Assembly: GCA_913055735.1 (NCBI GenBank)
Contig: CAJXKD010000001.1
Coordinates: 1,956,281-2,020,280 of the forward strand
Direction: 5' to 3'
DNA length: 64,000 nucleotides
DNA from: an uncultured Rhodospirillales bacterium
GTDB lineage: Bacteria; Pseudomonadota; Alphaproteobacteria; Rhodospirillales; UBA2165
Positions 19,090 through 27,516 of the stretch are shown one piece after another. Below the pieces are notes generated by a model. The model did no database searches, had not been told where the DNA came from, and saw nothing but the letters and a program-made list of their open reading frames with translations. The position numbers and the translations under genes were made by a program. Within the stretch, counting starts at the first letter, position 1. Each line of letters starts with the position of its first letter.

Positions 19090-20357
19090 GGGACCGGCTC
19101 GATGGCGACAACGGTGATATCGTCATGCACGTCGCTGCCCTGCTGTGTTGCCGCGGCCACCAGGGCATTGAGGCGGTCCGTCACCCGCGTCGAATGTTGC
19201 TGTGTGAGTAGTCGCTCCAGCTTTTCGGAGGAGCCGTCTCGATCGAGACCTTCGGTAAGGCCATCGGTAAACAGATAGAATGATCCATTGCCGATTTCGA
19301 GATCGATTTCAGGGTAGGGCATCGCGTCCCCGCGCGCTTCCATGATGCCGAGGGGCAAACCAGCCGTCTCGAAGCTCTCGATCCCGCCGTCCCCGCGATA
19401 AAGGAGCGGCGGGTGATGGCCGGCATTCGCAAAACGAACCGAACGGGTAGCAGGATCGTACAATCCGCTGATCATGGTGACGAACATGCCGCGTGTCGAC
19501 GTCTCTAGGATTTCCCGATTGATCCTTGCCAGCAGCTTTCCCGGCTGCGCGTCGTTCCGGCCGAGGCCACGGAACAGGCTGGCCGTCTTGGCCATCAAAA
19601 GGGCGGCGTTCATCCCCTTGCCGGACACATCGCCGATACAGAAAACGATGCATCCGTCCTGCCGTGTGAAAAAATCGTAGAAATCCCCCGAGACGACGTG
19701 CGCGGGTACATTGAGGCCATGGATGGGCGACGTATGGTCGGTTGGTCCCGGCAGTAGGTTGCGCTGTATTTCCGCAGCGAGCTCCAGTTCATGTTGCAGG
19801 CGTTCCTGATCGACCAGCCTCGCTGCCATACGCGTATTTAGGATCGCCAGAGCCGCAGATGCGGCAAGAGTTTCGAGCAACATGAGGTCGGTGGCGTCGA
19901 ACAGGCCGTCGGTCGACCGCTTGTTGACGAGTTCGATGGCCCCTAGTTGTTCGTCTCTCACGCTCAGCGGCGCGCAAAGGATGGATCGGGTCGTGTAACC
20001 CGTTTGTTCGTCGACGGTTTGATAGAAACCCGGGTCCTGGCTCACGTCCCGGACGATCTCGCCCCGATTGGTTTGGACGCATCGCCCGACGATGCCCCGG
20101 TCGGATGGCAATGATATTCCGGTGATCTCCGTCGAGCCGATGCAGGCGTGGCAGCGTAATGTTTTTCCCTCTTCTTCGAGTAGAAAAAGGGCGCCGCCGT
20201 CGGCATCCAGATACTCTGTGATTCGCCGAACTGCGTCATTTAACGTGTGTTCCAGGTCTGCGCCGGCCGCAAAACCGGCGCTTAGGTCGGCGAGCAAGTC
20301 CAATGCGCTCGACGTCCAATCGTCCCCGGATTTTGCGGATTGCCGCGGTTTTGCCAT
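19086..20357 (-). CDS. GAF-domain SpoIIE/RsbU-type PP2C phosphatase
   Basis: 423 residues. Residues ~25-180 form a GAF sensor domain (DADGGALFLLEEEGKTL, SLPSDRGIVGRCVQT, LCAPLSVRDEQLGAIELVNK), followed by a helical linker and a SpoIIE phosphatase domain. Metal-binding positions are visible: VSGDFYDFF, FCIGDVSGKGMNAALLMA, FTDGLTEG and HDDITVVAI. It should dephosphorylate a STAS protein in response to a small ligand or redox cue sensed by GAF. It is the first gene of the operon that ends with the Mla transporter. Confidence 0.92.
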   Translation of the reverse strand: MAKPRQSAKSGDDWTSSALDLLADLSAGFAAGADLEHTLNDAVRRITEYLDADGGALFLLEEEGKTLRCHACIGSTEITGISLPSDRGIVGRCVQTNRGEIVRDVSQDPGFYQTVDEQTGYTTRSILCAPLSVRDEQLGAIELVNKRSTDGLFDATDLMLLETLAASAALAILNTRMAARLVDQERLQHELELAAEIQRNLLPGPTDHTSPIHGLNVPAHVVSGDFYDFFTRQDGCIVFCIGDVSGKGMNAALLMAKTASLFRGLGRNDAQPGKLLARINREILETSTRGMFVTMISGLYDPATRSVRFANAGHHPPLLYRGDGGIESFETAGLPLGIMEARGDAMPYPEIDLEIGNGSFYLFTDGLTEGLDRDGSSEKLERLLTQQHSTRVTDRLNALVAAATQQGSDVHDDITVVAIEPVP

Positions 20358-20496
20358 GGATTAGTCCGATCGGGCCCTGGTGTCGAGCGCCGGAAATGGG
20401 CGTAACGCCCTGTAACACATTGAAATTTTGCGCATTAATTCTCACTTTATAATTAAAGGGGATACTCCACGGAAGGGGATACTAGGGGGTATACTC
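20358..20496. promoter_or_regulatory. divergent AT-rich region with GGGGATACT repeats
   Basis: This stretch upstream of the phosphatase operon is AT-rich (CGCATTAATTCTCACTTTATAATTAAAG). On its right side it carries GGGGATACT at 20458-20466 and 20475-20483, and a variant GGGGGTATACT at 20485-20495. These could be binding sites or part of the leader of the small gene that follows. No gene is seen in it. Confidence 0.35.
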
Positions 20497-20646
20497 TTGA
20501 ATATCATCAAAGCGATTAACGTGGCGCGGTTGGATCTGGAGTCCGAGCAGCGCCGGCCGGTCGCAAAAAAATACATAGCTCTGAGGGAGAAAGGGACGTG
20601 CCGATTTTGCGGCGGTACGGGCGTGCGGTATTGCAACATCCGTTAA
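20497..20646 (+). CDS. small hypothetical protein with C-terminal CxxC...C motif
   Basis: 49 residues from a TTG with AGGGGGT a few bases upstream; an ATG at 20428 gives a 72-residue alternative. The C-terminus reads GTCRFCGGTGVRYC, a CxxCxGxG-like knuckle resembling one half of a DnaJ-type zinc motif. The rest is basic and amphipathic. It lies between the divergent phosphatase operon and the histidine kinase gene, on the kinase strand. I do not recognise the family, and it may not be translated. Confidence 0.3.
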   Translation: MNIIKAINVARLDLESEQRRPVAKKYIALREKGTCRFCGGTGVRYCNIR

Positions 20647-20780
20647 CACCCCGTTCGTACGCATTAAAGAATGTGGACACATGACGGTTTTAATTGTGAC
20701 GTCATTGGTTTGTAACAAAGTCCGTATCGGGCCATTCGCCAACGATGCAAGGACAAAGTACCGGTGGGGAAGAAGCTGAT

Positions 20781-22436
20781 ATGTGGGGCCTGACAACCCG
20801 CTTCTCAAAGCCCGTAAGGTATGACGCGAAAATCCAGATCGTCGAAGATCGGGATGGCGACGCGGAAGCGCAATTGGTTGCCGTTCTCGAGGCCGCGCCG
20901 GTTACTTATGCAATGGCCGATATCGAGACCGGGCGCCTCGTCTTCGGCAACGAGAAGTGCCTGGAGAAGCTTGGCTACACCCGCGAAGATTTCATCGGCA
21001 AACCGGCGAAAATTTTATATGCGGATCACCTGCACCGAGAAGAATTGCTCCAGGACTTGCGGGAGAACGGTGAGGTCCATGAGCGGGAGACGCAGTTTAT
21101 ACGGTCCGATGGCCGCCCCATTTGGATGCTCCTGAATATGCGCATGATTGAGTTCGAAGGCCGGACTTGTGTGCTGACGGCGGGGATCGACATCACCGAG
21201 CTGAAACACGCGCACGAGGAAATTCGGCAACTCAACAGTTATCTCGAAGCGCGGGTTGAAGAGCGTACCCGTGAATTGACCGACGAAATTGCCGAACGCG
21301 AGCAGGTGGAAGCCGCGTTGCGGCGGAACGAGGAGCGGTTGCGGACCGTTCTCGACATCGCGGTCGACGGGATCATCACCGCCGATGCGGAAGGACGGAT
21401 AGAAACCTTCAGCCCCGCAGCGACACGCATATTCGGTTATTCGCCCGTGGATGTCATCGGCAAGAGCATTGTCCTGTTACTGGAGGATTGCCCGCCTGCC
21501 GTCATGTCCGGCGGCGCGTGCCAGGAATTCATGACATATCTCGGCGGCCGTGAGTACGCGACAGGTGTGGGGCATGAAGTTGAAGGCCGCCGTAAGGATG
21601 GTTCGATTTTTCCCATGGAAATCTCGGTAAGCGAGGGGTCCGTGAACGGCCAGCGCATCATCACGTGCATCGCCCGTGATATCACCGATCGCAAGGAGGC
21701 CGAGGCGGCGCTCCACGCCGCCAAGGAAATGGCGGAAAATGCGAGCGAGGCAAAGTCGGCGTTTATGTCGAGCATGAGTCACGAATTGCGGACACCGTTA
21801 AACGCGGTCCTCGGATTCAGCCAGTTACTGGGTGAGAATATCGGGGGGCAGGCGTTGAACGACAAACAGCACGACTACGTTCAGCAGATCATGAACGCCG
21901 GCGAGCATCTGGTGGCATTGATCGATGAAGTGGTCGATCTTACCCGAGTAGAAACGGGTAACTTGCCTATCTCAATCCAGGAAGTCGGCTTGGATGAGAT
22001 GTTCGAGGAGTGTATGGCACTCGTTAAGCCGTTGGCGGCTAAACGCAGCGTCGTGCTGTCTAGCGCGATTTCCGTACCAGAGCCCGCGCTAGTAAGTGCC
22101 GACCGCACCCGTCTCAAGCAGATCCTTACGAACCTTTTGTCCAACGCCGTCAAATACAATACCGAAGGTGGGTCCGTGAAACTCCACGCCGAAGCGGGCC
22201 GATCCGGCTTTTTCCGGCTCAGTGTCGTGGACGACGGGATTGGGATTGCTGCGGATCAGATCGAGGAGATCTTTAAACCCTTCACGCGGCTGCAGGACGA
22301 GCGGTCTGAAACCGAAGGGACGGGCATCGGCCTTGCGATCACGCGGTCACTTGTGGAGTTGATGAACGGCAGCATCGGCGTCACCAGCGAGCCGCAAAAA
22401 GGGTCGACCTTCTGGGTCGAACTCCCCATCGCTTAA
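20781..22436 (+). CDS. PAS-PAS sensor histidine kinase (orphan)
   Basis: 551 residues from the ATG at 20781, which has GGGGAAGAAG upstream; the ATG at 20745 lacks one. Order: PAS domain (about 30-140; MADIETGRLVFGNEKCLEKLGYTREDFIGK), a coiled-coil (145-185), a second PAS (190-310), HisKA with the phospho-acceptor histidine in SMSHELRTPLNAVLGFSQLL, and HATPase with N box LTNLLSNAVKYNTEG, G1 VVDDGIGIA and G2 GTGIGLAI. No membrane segment, so it is cytoplasmic. No response regulator gene is adjacent. It is divergent from the phosphatase/Mla operon. Confidence 0.93.
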   Translation: MWGLTTRFSKPVRYDAKIQIVEDRDGDAEAQLVAVLEAAPVTYAMADIETGRLVFGNEKCLEKLGYTREDFIGKPAKILYADHLHREELLQDLRENGEVHERETQFIRSDGRPIWMLLNMRMIEFEGRTCVLTAGIDITELKHAHEEIRQLNSYLEARVEERTRELTDEIAEREQVEAALRRNEERLRTVLDIAVDGIITADAEGRIETFSPAATRIFGYSPVDVIGKSIVLLLEDCPPAVMSGGACQEFMTYLGGREYATGVGHEVEGRRKDGSIFPMEISVSEGSVNGQRIITCIARDITDRKEAEAALHAAKEMAENASEAKSAFMSSMSHELRTPLNAVLGFSQLLGENIGGQALNDKQHDYVQQIMNAGEHLVALIDEVVDLTRVETGNLPISIQEVGLDEMFEECMALVKPLAAKRSVVLSSAISVPEPALVSADRTRLKQILTNLLSNAVKYNTEGGSVKLHAEAGRSGFFRLSVVDDGIGIAADQIEEIFKPFTRLQDERSETEGTGIGLAITRSLVELMNGSIGVTSEPQKGSTFWVELPIA

Positions 22437-22461
22437 CCGCAAGCCTTCCCCAACTTATTAT

Positions 22462-22959
22462 TTAGTTTGACGCCCAATCGCGCACTTTGACCGGCGCGTC
22501 TTTTTCATCGCTTGCCGGTTGATAGGCGACGGTGAAGTCGCCGAGGGCGTCGATGGCCGTGTCCACATTCCGGCCTTCTTTCAATTCCAGCGAATCGAAA
22601 CCGCAACGACGCATGAAGAACAGCTGATCCTGCAGGACATCGCCGACGGCACGGATTTCGCCGGTGAAGCGGTACCGTTCGCGCAGCAAGCGGGCGTAGG
22701 AAAACGCCCGCCCGTCGTTGAAGTTGGGAAACTCCAGGGCAATGAGATCGAAGCGTCCCAAATCCTTGGCAATCAATTCTGGGGGTTCGTCGCTTTTTAG
22801 GCGGACGCCGAGAGGCCCGTTGTGGCCGCTCAGATCGTCCGCGGAATCCTTCCAGCGGGTCAGGCCGACAATGACTGCTTTGCCGCCGGGAATGGGATCG
22901 TCTTCCCCCACGGTTGTCCAGCTATCTTCGGCGACGGCGCCATCCTTAATAAGCGGCAT
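22462..22959 (-). CDS. DUF934 protein of the sulfite reduction cluster
   Basis: 165 residues from the ATG at 22959 (MPLIKDGAVAEDSW, the family's usual start); an upstream ATG at 22989 gives an extension unlike the family. Motifs GVRLKSDEPPELIAKDLGRFDLIALEFPNFNDGRAFSYARLLRERY and GEIRAVGDVLQDQLFFMRRCGFD mark DUF934, found with cysI and cysH in proteobacteria and thought to assist sulfite reduction, perhaps in electron supply. The start lies inside the 3' end of cysI (14-base overlap). Confidence 0.9.
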   Translation of the reverse strand: MPLIKDGAVAEDSWTTVGEDDPIPGGKAVIVGLTRWKDSADDLSGHNGPLGVRLKSDEPPELIAKDLGRFDLIALEFPNFNDGRAFSYARLLRERYRFTGEIRAVGDVLQDQLFFMRRCGFDSLELKEGRNVDTAIDALGDFTVAYQPASDEKDAPVKVRDWASN

Positions 22960-24607
22960 ATAAACGCTCCTTGAAGGGATCTTGGCCAACCCGGCGGTAG
23001 GTGTCGAGGAACCGCTCGCCGTCCTGGCGGATATCGAGATAGGTGTTCACCAGGGTTTCGACGGCATCGACCACGTCCTCGGAGGCGAAGGCGGGGCCGA
23101 TCCGTTTGCCGATGTCGGCGTCCACGTCCGACGAGCCGCCGAGGGTGATCTGGTAGGACTCCTCGCCGTTCTTCTCGAGGCCGAGAATGCCGATATGGCC
23201 GACATGGTGATGGCCGCAGGCGTTGATGCAGCCGGAAATGTTGATGCGGATTTCGCCGATATCATACTGGCGTTTCATGTCGGCAAAGCGCTGGCTGATC
23301 CGCTGCGCAACGGGAATGGACCGCGCTGTCGCCAGGTTGCAGTAGTCGAGGCCCGGGCAGCTGATGATATCGGTGATGCGTTCGATGTTGGGGGTGGCGA
23401 AATCGAGGGCGACCAACGCCTTCCACAAAGCGACAAGGTCCTGCTTGCGCACATCGGCGAGCACCAAATTTTGCCGGTGGGTCACCCGGAGGTGGCCGAG
23501 GCTGTATTGATCGGCGAGATCGGCAACCGCGTCCATCTGTTCGGCGGTGGCGTCCCCCGGCGCTTCCCCCATGGGTTTCAGGGAGATGTTGACGATGGCG
23601 TAGCCCGGCTGCTTGTGGGCGACCACGTTGCGGTTCAGCCAATCGGCGAAGGCCGGATTGCCGGCCGCCTCGGCGTCCACGTCGGGCGCATCGTCGCTCA
23701 AGCTCTCATAGGTCGGCGGCGTAAAGAAAGCGCGGATGCGGTCTTCCTCGATGCCGTCCATCAACAGCCGCGTATCGCTTTTGGAGGCCTCGTACTCCGC
23801 TTCGATTTTTTCCGTGAAGCGTTCCGTGCCCAATTCGTGAACGAGGATCTTGATCCGTGCCTTGAACAGATTGTCGCGCCGCCCTTCCATATTGTAGACG
23901 CGCAGGATGGCCTGCAGATAGCGCAGCAGTTCCTCCTTGGGCAGGAAGTCGCGGATTACCTTGCCGATAAAGGGCGTCCGTCCGAGGCCGCCGCCGACGA
24001 GAACCTTAAAGCCGACTTCGCCGGCGTCGTTCTTGACGATGCGCAGCCCGATGTCATGCACGTTGATCGCCGCCCGGTCCGTTTCCGCCGCCGTCACGGC
24101 AACCTTGAACTTGCGCGGCAGGAACGAGAATTCCGGGTGTAGGGTGAGAAACTGACGGACGATCTCGCAGTAGGGGCGCGGATCTTCGATCTCGTCGCGG
24201 GCGACCCCGGCATAGGGATCAGAGGTGACATTGCGGTTGACGTTGCCGCTCGTCTGAATGGCGTTCATCTCCACTTCGGCGAGATGATCAAGGATGTCCG
24301 GCGTGTCTTCCAGGTTCGGCCAGTTGTATTGGATGTTCTGGCGGGTGGTGAAGTGGCCGTAGCCGCGATCGTATTCGCGGGCGATCAGGGCCAGCTTACG
24401 CAACTGCGTGGAGGATAATAGGCCGTAGGGAATGGCAACCCGCAGCATGTAGGCGTGCAACTGCATATACAGGCCGTTGCGCAAACGCAGCGGGCGGAAT
24501 TCCTCTTCGCTCAACTCGCCGCGCATGCGCCGGGCAACCTGATCCCGGTATTGATCGACCCGTTCCTTGACGAGGGTCTTATCGATTTCGTCGTATTGGT
24601 ACATCAT
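22946..24607 (-). CDS. cysI: ferredoxin-type nitrite/sulfite reductase, assimilatory
   Basis: 553 residues with the duplicated siroheme reductase fold. The [4Fe-4S]/siroheme ligands are in ISCPGLDYCNLATARS (C-x5-C) and INISGCINACGHHHVGHIGILG (C-x3-C). The N-terminal parachute region RLRNGLYMQLHAYMLRVAIPYGLLSS and FTTRQNIQYNW follows the family. It reduces sulfite to sulfide with six electrons for cysteine synthesis. Between DUF2849 and DUF934 genes it is the alphaproteobacterial assimilatory sulfite form. A cysH gene usually lies beside it; none is here. Confidence 0.93.
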   Translation of the reverse strand: MMYQYDEIDKTLVKERVDQYRDQVARRMRGELSEEEFRPLRLRNGLYMQLHAYMLRVAIPYGLLSSTQLRKLALIAREYDRGYGHFTTRQNIQYNWPNLEDTPDILDHLAEVEMNAIQTSGNVNRNVTSDPYAGVARDEIEDPRPYCEIVRQFLTLHPEFSFLPRKFKVAVTAAETDRAAINVHDIGLRIVKNDAGEVGFKVLVGGGLGRTPFIGKVIRDFLPKEELLRYLQAILRVYNMEGRRDNLFKARIKILVHELGTERFTEKIEAEYEASKSDTRLLMDGIEEDRIRAFFTPPTYESLSDDAPDVDAEAAGNPAFADWLNRNVVAHKQPGYAIVNISLKPMGEAPGDATAEQMDAVADLADQYSLGHLRVTHRQNLVLADVRKQDLVALWKALVALDFATPNIERITDIISCPGLDYCNLATARSIPVAQRISQRFADMKRQYDIGEIRINISGCINACGHHHVGHIGILGLEKNGEESYQITLGGSSDVDADIGKRIGPAFASEDVVDAVETLVNTYLDIRQDGERFLDTYRRVGQDPFKERLYAAY

Positions 24608-24732
24608 AAGCGGGGTTTCCCTGGGCCGATGGCCCCAATCCAGGCAGCCAACCTTATCCGGAGGGGCTGCTCATTCTTTGTTTGCCTTTATTGTTTCTTT
24701 GTCTCGATTGTTTCTTTGTTTCGCTGGCCGCC

Positions 24733-25014
24733 TTACGCGCTGGTGCGGAATTGAATGGTCGGGCCTTTGGCGCGGATCTGTTCGCGGAGCCGCACCGGCC
24801 GGACCTTGCCGCCGGCGACTTCAACTTCGATCAAATAGGGGGCGACGATCGAACAGTCGGCCACCGATGCCGCCGCGCTTTCCAACAGCGTGTCCGCCTC
24901 TTCCGCCGTGACGGTCTTGCCGTCGTTGACGTTCTGGCTCCAGCCGCCGCTCGCGGTCATAAACACCACGGCCCCTTCCTTCAGGGTGTTGGCCGTGACC
25001 ATTCGATAGTTCAT
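24733..25014 (-). CDS. DUF2849 protein
   Basis: 93 residues. The sequence from MNYRMVTANTLKEGAVVFMT through GWSQNVNDGKTV to YLIEVEVAGGKVRPVRLREQIRAKGPTI is typical of DUF2849, a small alphaproteobacterial protein encoded directly upstream of the sulfite reductase gene. Function unknown, possibly an accessory to sulfite reductase or siroheme synthesis. It precedes cysI by 125 bases and is the first gene of the unit. Confidence 0.88.
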   Translation of the reverse strand: MNYRMVTANTLKEGAVVFMTASGGWSQNVNDGKTVTAEEADTLLESAAASVADCSIVAPYLIEVEVAGGKVRPVRLREQIRAKGPTIQFRTSA

Positions 25015-25392
25015 CCCGGTTGTCTCTCATTTGTCCCTTGGCTTGCGCCCCTTGGCTGTTTGGTGGTCCCTTCGCCAAAATTCGGCGGTTTCCCAAGGTG
25101 CTGCCACGGATCGTGATTTTTGGCATTAATTCTGGCGCGAATATAGTTTGCTCATTTCGGACTGTAAATGACCACATATATACAAAAATTTTGTGTGTTA
25201 ATGAGGCCGGAATGCGGCGCTTTTTTGTGTGAAATTGGCTCCTCCGGAGCGACGGAAAAGACGGCCTGGATCGTTAAAAGGTCGATAGGGCACGGGGTAG
25301 AGCAATGGACTGGATGACGGCAGAGGATCGACTTCCCTCCCGCACCCCAGTACTAAGGAGGGGAATCCCAGGCAACGTCGCGGTCCCCGCTG
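25015..25392. promoter_or_regulatory. divergent region between sulfite reductase genes and ECF sigma gene
   Basis: No gene is seen in these 378 bases. The middle is AT-rich and holds the inverted repeat ACAAAA-A-TTTTGT (25182-25194), within CACATATATACAAAAATTTTGTGTG, a plausible operator or promoter for either side. An AAGGAGG at 25355 is too far from the sigma-factor ATG (25393) to serve it, and a stop just upstream excludes a long extension, so the sigma start is uncertain. Confidence 0.35.
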
Positions 25393-25959
25393 ATGAACGA
25401 TCCCTCGCCCCAATCGGACGCCGCATTGATCCGCCGTATTGGTGACGGGGATGGGGTGGCCACCCGGTTGGTTGTCGATAGGTATTTGGATCGGATCGTG
25501 GCGTACGGATACAGAATGCTCGGGGATGTGGCGGAGGCCGAAGACGTGGCCCAGGAGGCCTTCCTGCGTTTGTGGCGGCAAGCGCCCCGTTGGCGGGCGG
25601 ACGCGCCGGTGATCCATTGGCTCCACAAGGTGACCTACAATCTGTGTATCGACCGGCTGCGTAAACGCACGCCCGTTTCCATTGAGACGGTCCCGGAGCC
25701 ACGGGATTCGGCGATCGGCCCTGCGGGCGAGATTCACCGCAGTCAGCTATCGGCGGCCATCGATGCCGCCATTCAGGCGTTGCCGGAACGGCAGCGGGCG
25801 GCCGTAGTTTTCGTCCATCAGGAAGGGTTGAACAACATTCAAACGGCGGAAGCGATGGGGGTATCCGTCGAGGCGGTGGAATCCCTCTTGGCGCGAGGCC
25901 GGCGTGCCCTGCGGGCCTCATTGGCGGCTGTCTATGCCGAGACAAAAGGAGACGTGTAA
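25393..25959 (+). CDS. ECF-type RNA polymerase sigma factor
   Basis: 188 residues with sigma region 2 (AYGYRMLGDVAEAEDVAQEAFLRLWRQAP, including the DxAQEAF core element) and region 4 (ALPERQRAAVVFVHQEGLNNIQTAEAMGVSVEAVESLLARGRRALRASL). No region 1.1 or 3. It should direct a small envelope or stress regulon. It overlaps the next gene by one base (TAATG), a common sign of a sigma/anti-sigma pair. No good ribosome binding site precedes the ATG. Confidence 0.93.
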   Translation: MNDPSPQSDAALIRRIGDGDGVATRLVVDRYLDRIVAYGYRMLGDVAEAEDVAQEAFLRLWRQAPRWRADAPVIHWLHKVTYNLCIDRLRKRTPVSIETVPEPRDSAIGPAGEIHRSQLSAAIDAAIQALPERQRAAVVFVHQEGLNNIQTAEAMGVSVEAVESLLARGRRALRASLAAVYAETKGDV

Positions 25960-26321
25960 TGGTTCAGGATAATCAAAAGAACGATGCTGAACTCGAAGAA
26001 TTTAATGCACTGCTGCGTCAGGCGACCCCTGTGCTGGCGTCGCCGGAGTTGAAGGCGCGGGTTTTGGCCGCCGCGGATACCCCTGGCAAAACGACGTCAA
26101 TCGGATCGGTTCTGCATCAGCTCTGGCCCTTCGGGTCCCTGTGGCGGCCGGCGGCCGGACTTGCCGCCGCTGCCTGCTTCGGCGTCGTGGTCGGTCTTAT
26201 CGGACCCGCCGGCATCGGCGGCTCGATTGCGCAAGATACGCTACCGACCGGTCTCGGCGAGGACGTTCTGTCCATTGCGTCCGTGCTGACCACCGGTGAG
26301 GATCAAGCCGATGACTTCTAA
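25959..26321 (+). CDS. probable anti-sigma protein with one membrane segment
   Basis: 120 residues, start overlapping the sigma stop. The N-terminal ~45 residues are acidic and helical (DAELEEFNALLRQATPVLASPELKARVLAA). One hydrophobic segment follows at about 65-85 (RPAAGLAAAACFGVVVGLIG) with a short periplasmic tail. No zinc motif is visible. Position and layout fit a membrane anti-sigma factor, though the cytoplasmic part is short. Call based mainly on context. Confidence 0.6.
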   Translation: MVQDNQKNDAELEEFNALLRQATPVLASPELKARVLAAADTPGKTTSIGSVLHQLWPFGSLWRPAAGLAAAACFGVVVGLIGPAGIGGSIAQDTLPTGLGEDVLSIASVLTTGEDQADDF

Positions 26322-26814
26322 ACGATGGGCTGTCATTTTTTTCATTTCGCTGGCGGTCAATATTTTCCTGATCGCCGTCATCGCCGCGGGCCTGTGGGGC
26401 TGGCGCGGCGACCGTCCCCAATTTCGGCCGGGGTTGTATACGGTGCCGTGGGCGTCGCGGGTGATCGGCGAGGATACGCGCCCGCGCGCCCGCGATGTCT
26501 TCCGCGCCCACCGCGACGACTATCTCGCCATGCGGCGGAGCTTCCGTCCATTGCACGAAGCCGTCCGTGAAGCGCTTACCGCCGATCCGTTCGATCCGGC
26601 GGCGTTGGATACGGCGCTGGCCCGGTTGCGGGCCCAAGGCGAGCTCGCCCAGCAGCAAACGCACGGCATGATGGGCGAGTTTGCGGCAGGATTGAGCGCC
26701 GAGCAGCGGCAAAAGCTCGGCATTGCTATCGACCGGATGATCGAACGCCGCGCGCGCCGCGGAGAGCGGCTCAACAAACGCTGGGAAAAAATGGAGAGCA
26801 AGGAGGGCCGTTAA
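26311..26814 (+). CDS. periplasmic CpxP/Spy-like heavy-metal-sensor family protein
   Basis: 167 residues from the ATG at 26311; the longer frame from 26296 is less likely. N-terminal anchor or signal (WAVIFFISLAVNIFLIAVIAAGLWGW), then a periplasmic all-helical domain with many Arg/Gln (FRAHRDDYLAMRRSFRPLHEAVREALTADPFDPAALDTALARLRAQGELAQQQTHGMM), the pattern of the periplasmic heavy-metal sensor/CpxP family. It overlaps the probable anti-sigma gene by 11 bases, so the three form one translational unit. It may sense misfolding or metals and relay to the anti-sigma protein. Confidence 0.8.
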   Translation: MTSKRWAVIFFISLAVNIFLIAVIAAGLWGWRGDRPQFRPGLYTVPWASRVIGEDTRPRARDVFRAHRDDYLAMRRSFRPLHEAVREALTADPFDPAALDTALARLRAQGELAQQQTHGMMGEFAAGLSAEQRQKLGIAIDRMIERRARRGERLNKRWEKMESKEGR

Positions 26815-26838
26815 AATGACCTTCCCATCTCGAATTCT

Positions 26839-27516
26839 CTAAATCGATTTAAATGCCTTTAGCACCGCTGCCCGCGACGCCGCTGCCGCTTCCGGGTGGT
26901 ATCCCTGTTTGTAGGGCATGGCGAAATTGTGCGACGCACCCTCGTGCACGACGATTTCCGCGTTGGCGTGGCTGACGTAGGACTTCTTGATCGCGTCCAC
27001 TTCGTCCATGGGCACCACCGGGTCCTCGGACCCGAAATGGAAACTGACCGGGCATTTGACCTTGTCGGTTTCATCCAGATGCTGACCAATGGCGGTGCCG
27101 TGGAAGGCGCCGACGGCGTCGACGCCCAGCCGTGCCGCGCACAGATGCGCATAGCGGCCACCGAAACAGAAACCGAGCACGGCCACCTTGCCGTTACATT
27201 GCGGGCGGTTCTTCAGGTCGTTGACCAAGTCCTCGATGTCCAGCATGCCTTGCACCGGATCGAATTTCTCATAGCGGCCAAAAGCCACGTTCATGTCCGC
27301 CGTCGGCCCAGGATGCTGCCGCCAGAAGATATCGGGGGTCGAGACGAGAAATCCGTCCGCCGCCCAGGCGTCGGACAGTTCGCGCATTTCGTCGTCGACG
27401 CCGAAGATGGCGGTGATCAGCAACAGCCCCGGCGCCTTGTCGCCGGCGGGCGCCGACAGATAGCCGTCGAAGGTTTCGCCGTCGCGGGTAGTGTATTTGA
27501 TGTCTGTGCCGGCCAT
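26839..27516 (-). CDS. dienelactone hydrolase family alpha/beta hydrolase
   Basis: 225 residues from the ATG at 27516, which is preceded by GGGGAGG; an upstream in-frame ATG at 27531 lacks one. The nucleophile is cysteine in AVLGFCFGGRYAHLCA (G-x-C-x-G), with the acid in VHFGSEDPVVPMDEV and the histidine in VHEGASHNFAMP. This is the cysteine-type dienelactone hydrolase arrangement. Substrate unknown; the family includes many carboxymethylenebutenolidase-like enzymes of uncertain specificity. It converges with the CpxP-like gene. Confidence 0.92.
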   Translation of the reverse strand: MAGTDIKYTTRDGETFDGYLSAPAGDKAPGLLLITAIFGVDDEMRELSDAWAADGFLVSTPDIFWRQHPGPTADMNVAFGRYEKFDPVQGMLDIEDLVNDLKNRPQCNGKVAVLGFCFGGRYAHLCAARLGVDAVGAFHGTAIGQHLDETDKVKCPVSFHFGSEDPVVPMDEVDAIKKSYVSHANAEIVVHEGASHNFAMPYKQGYHPEAAAASRAAVLKAFKSI

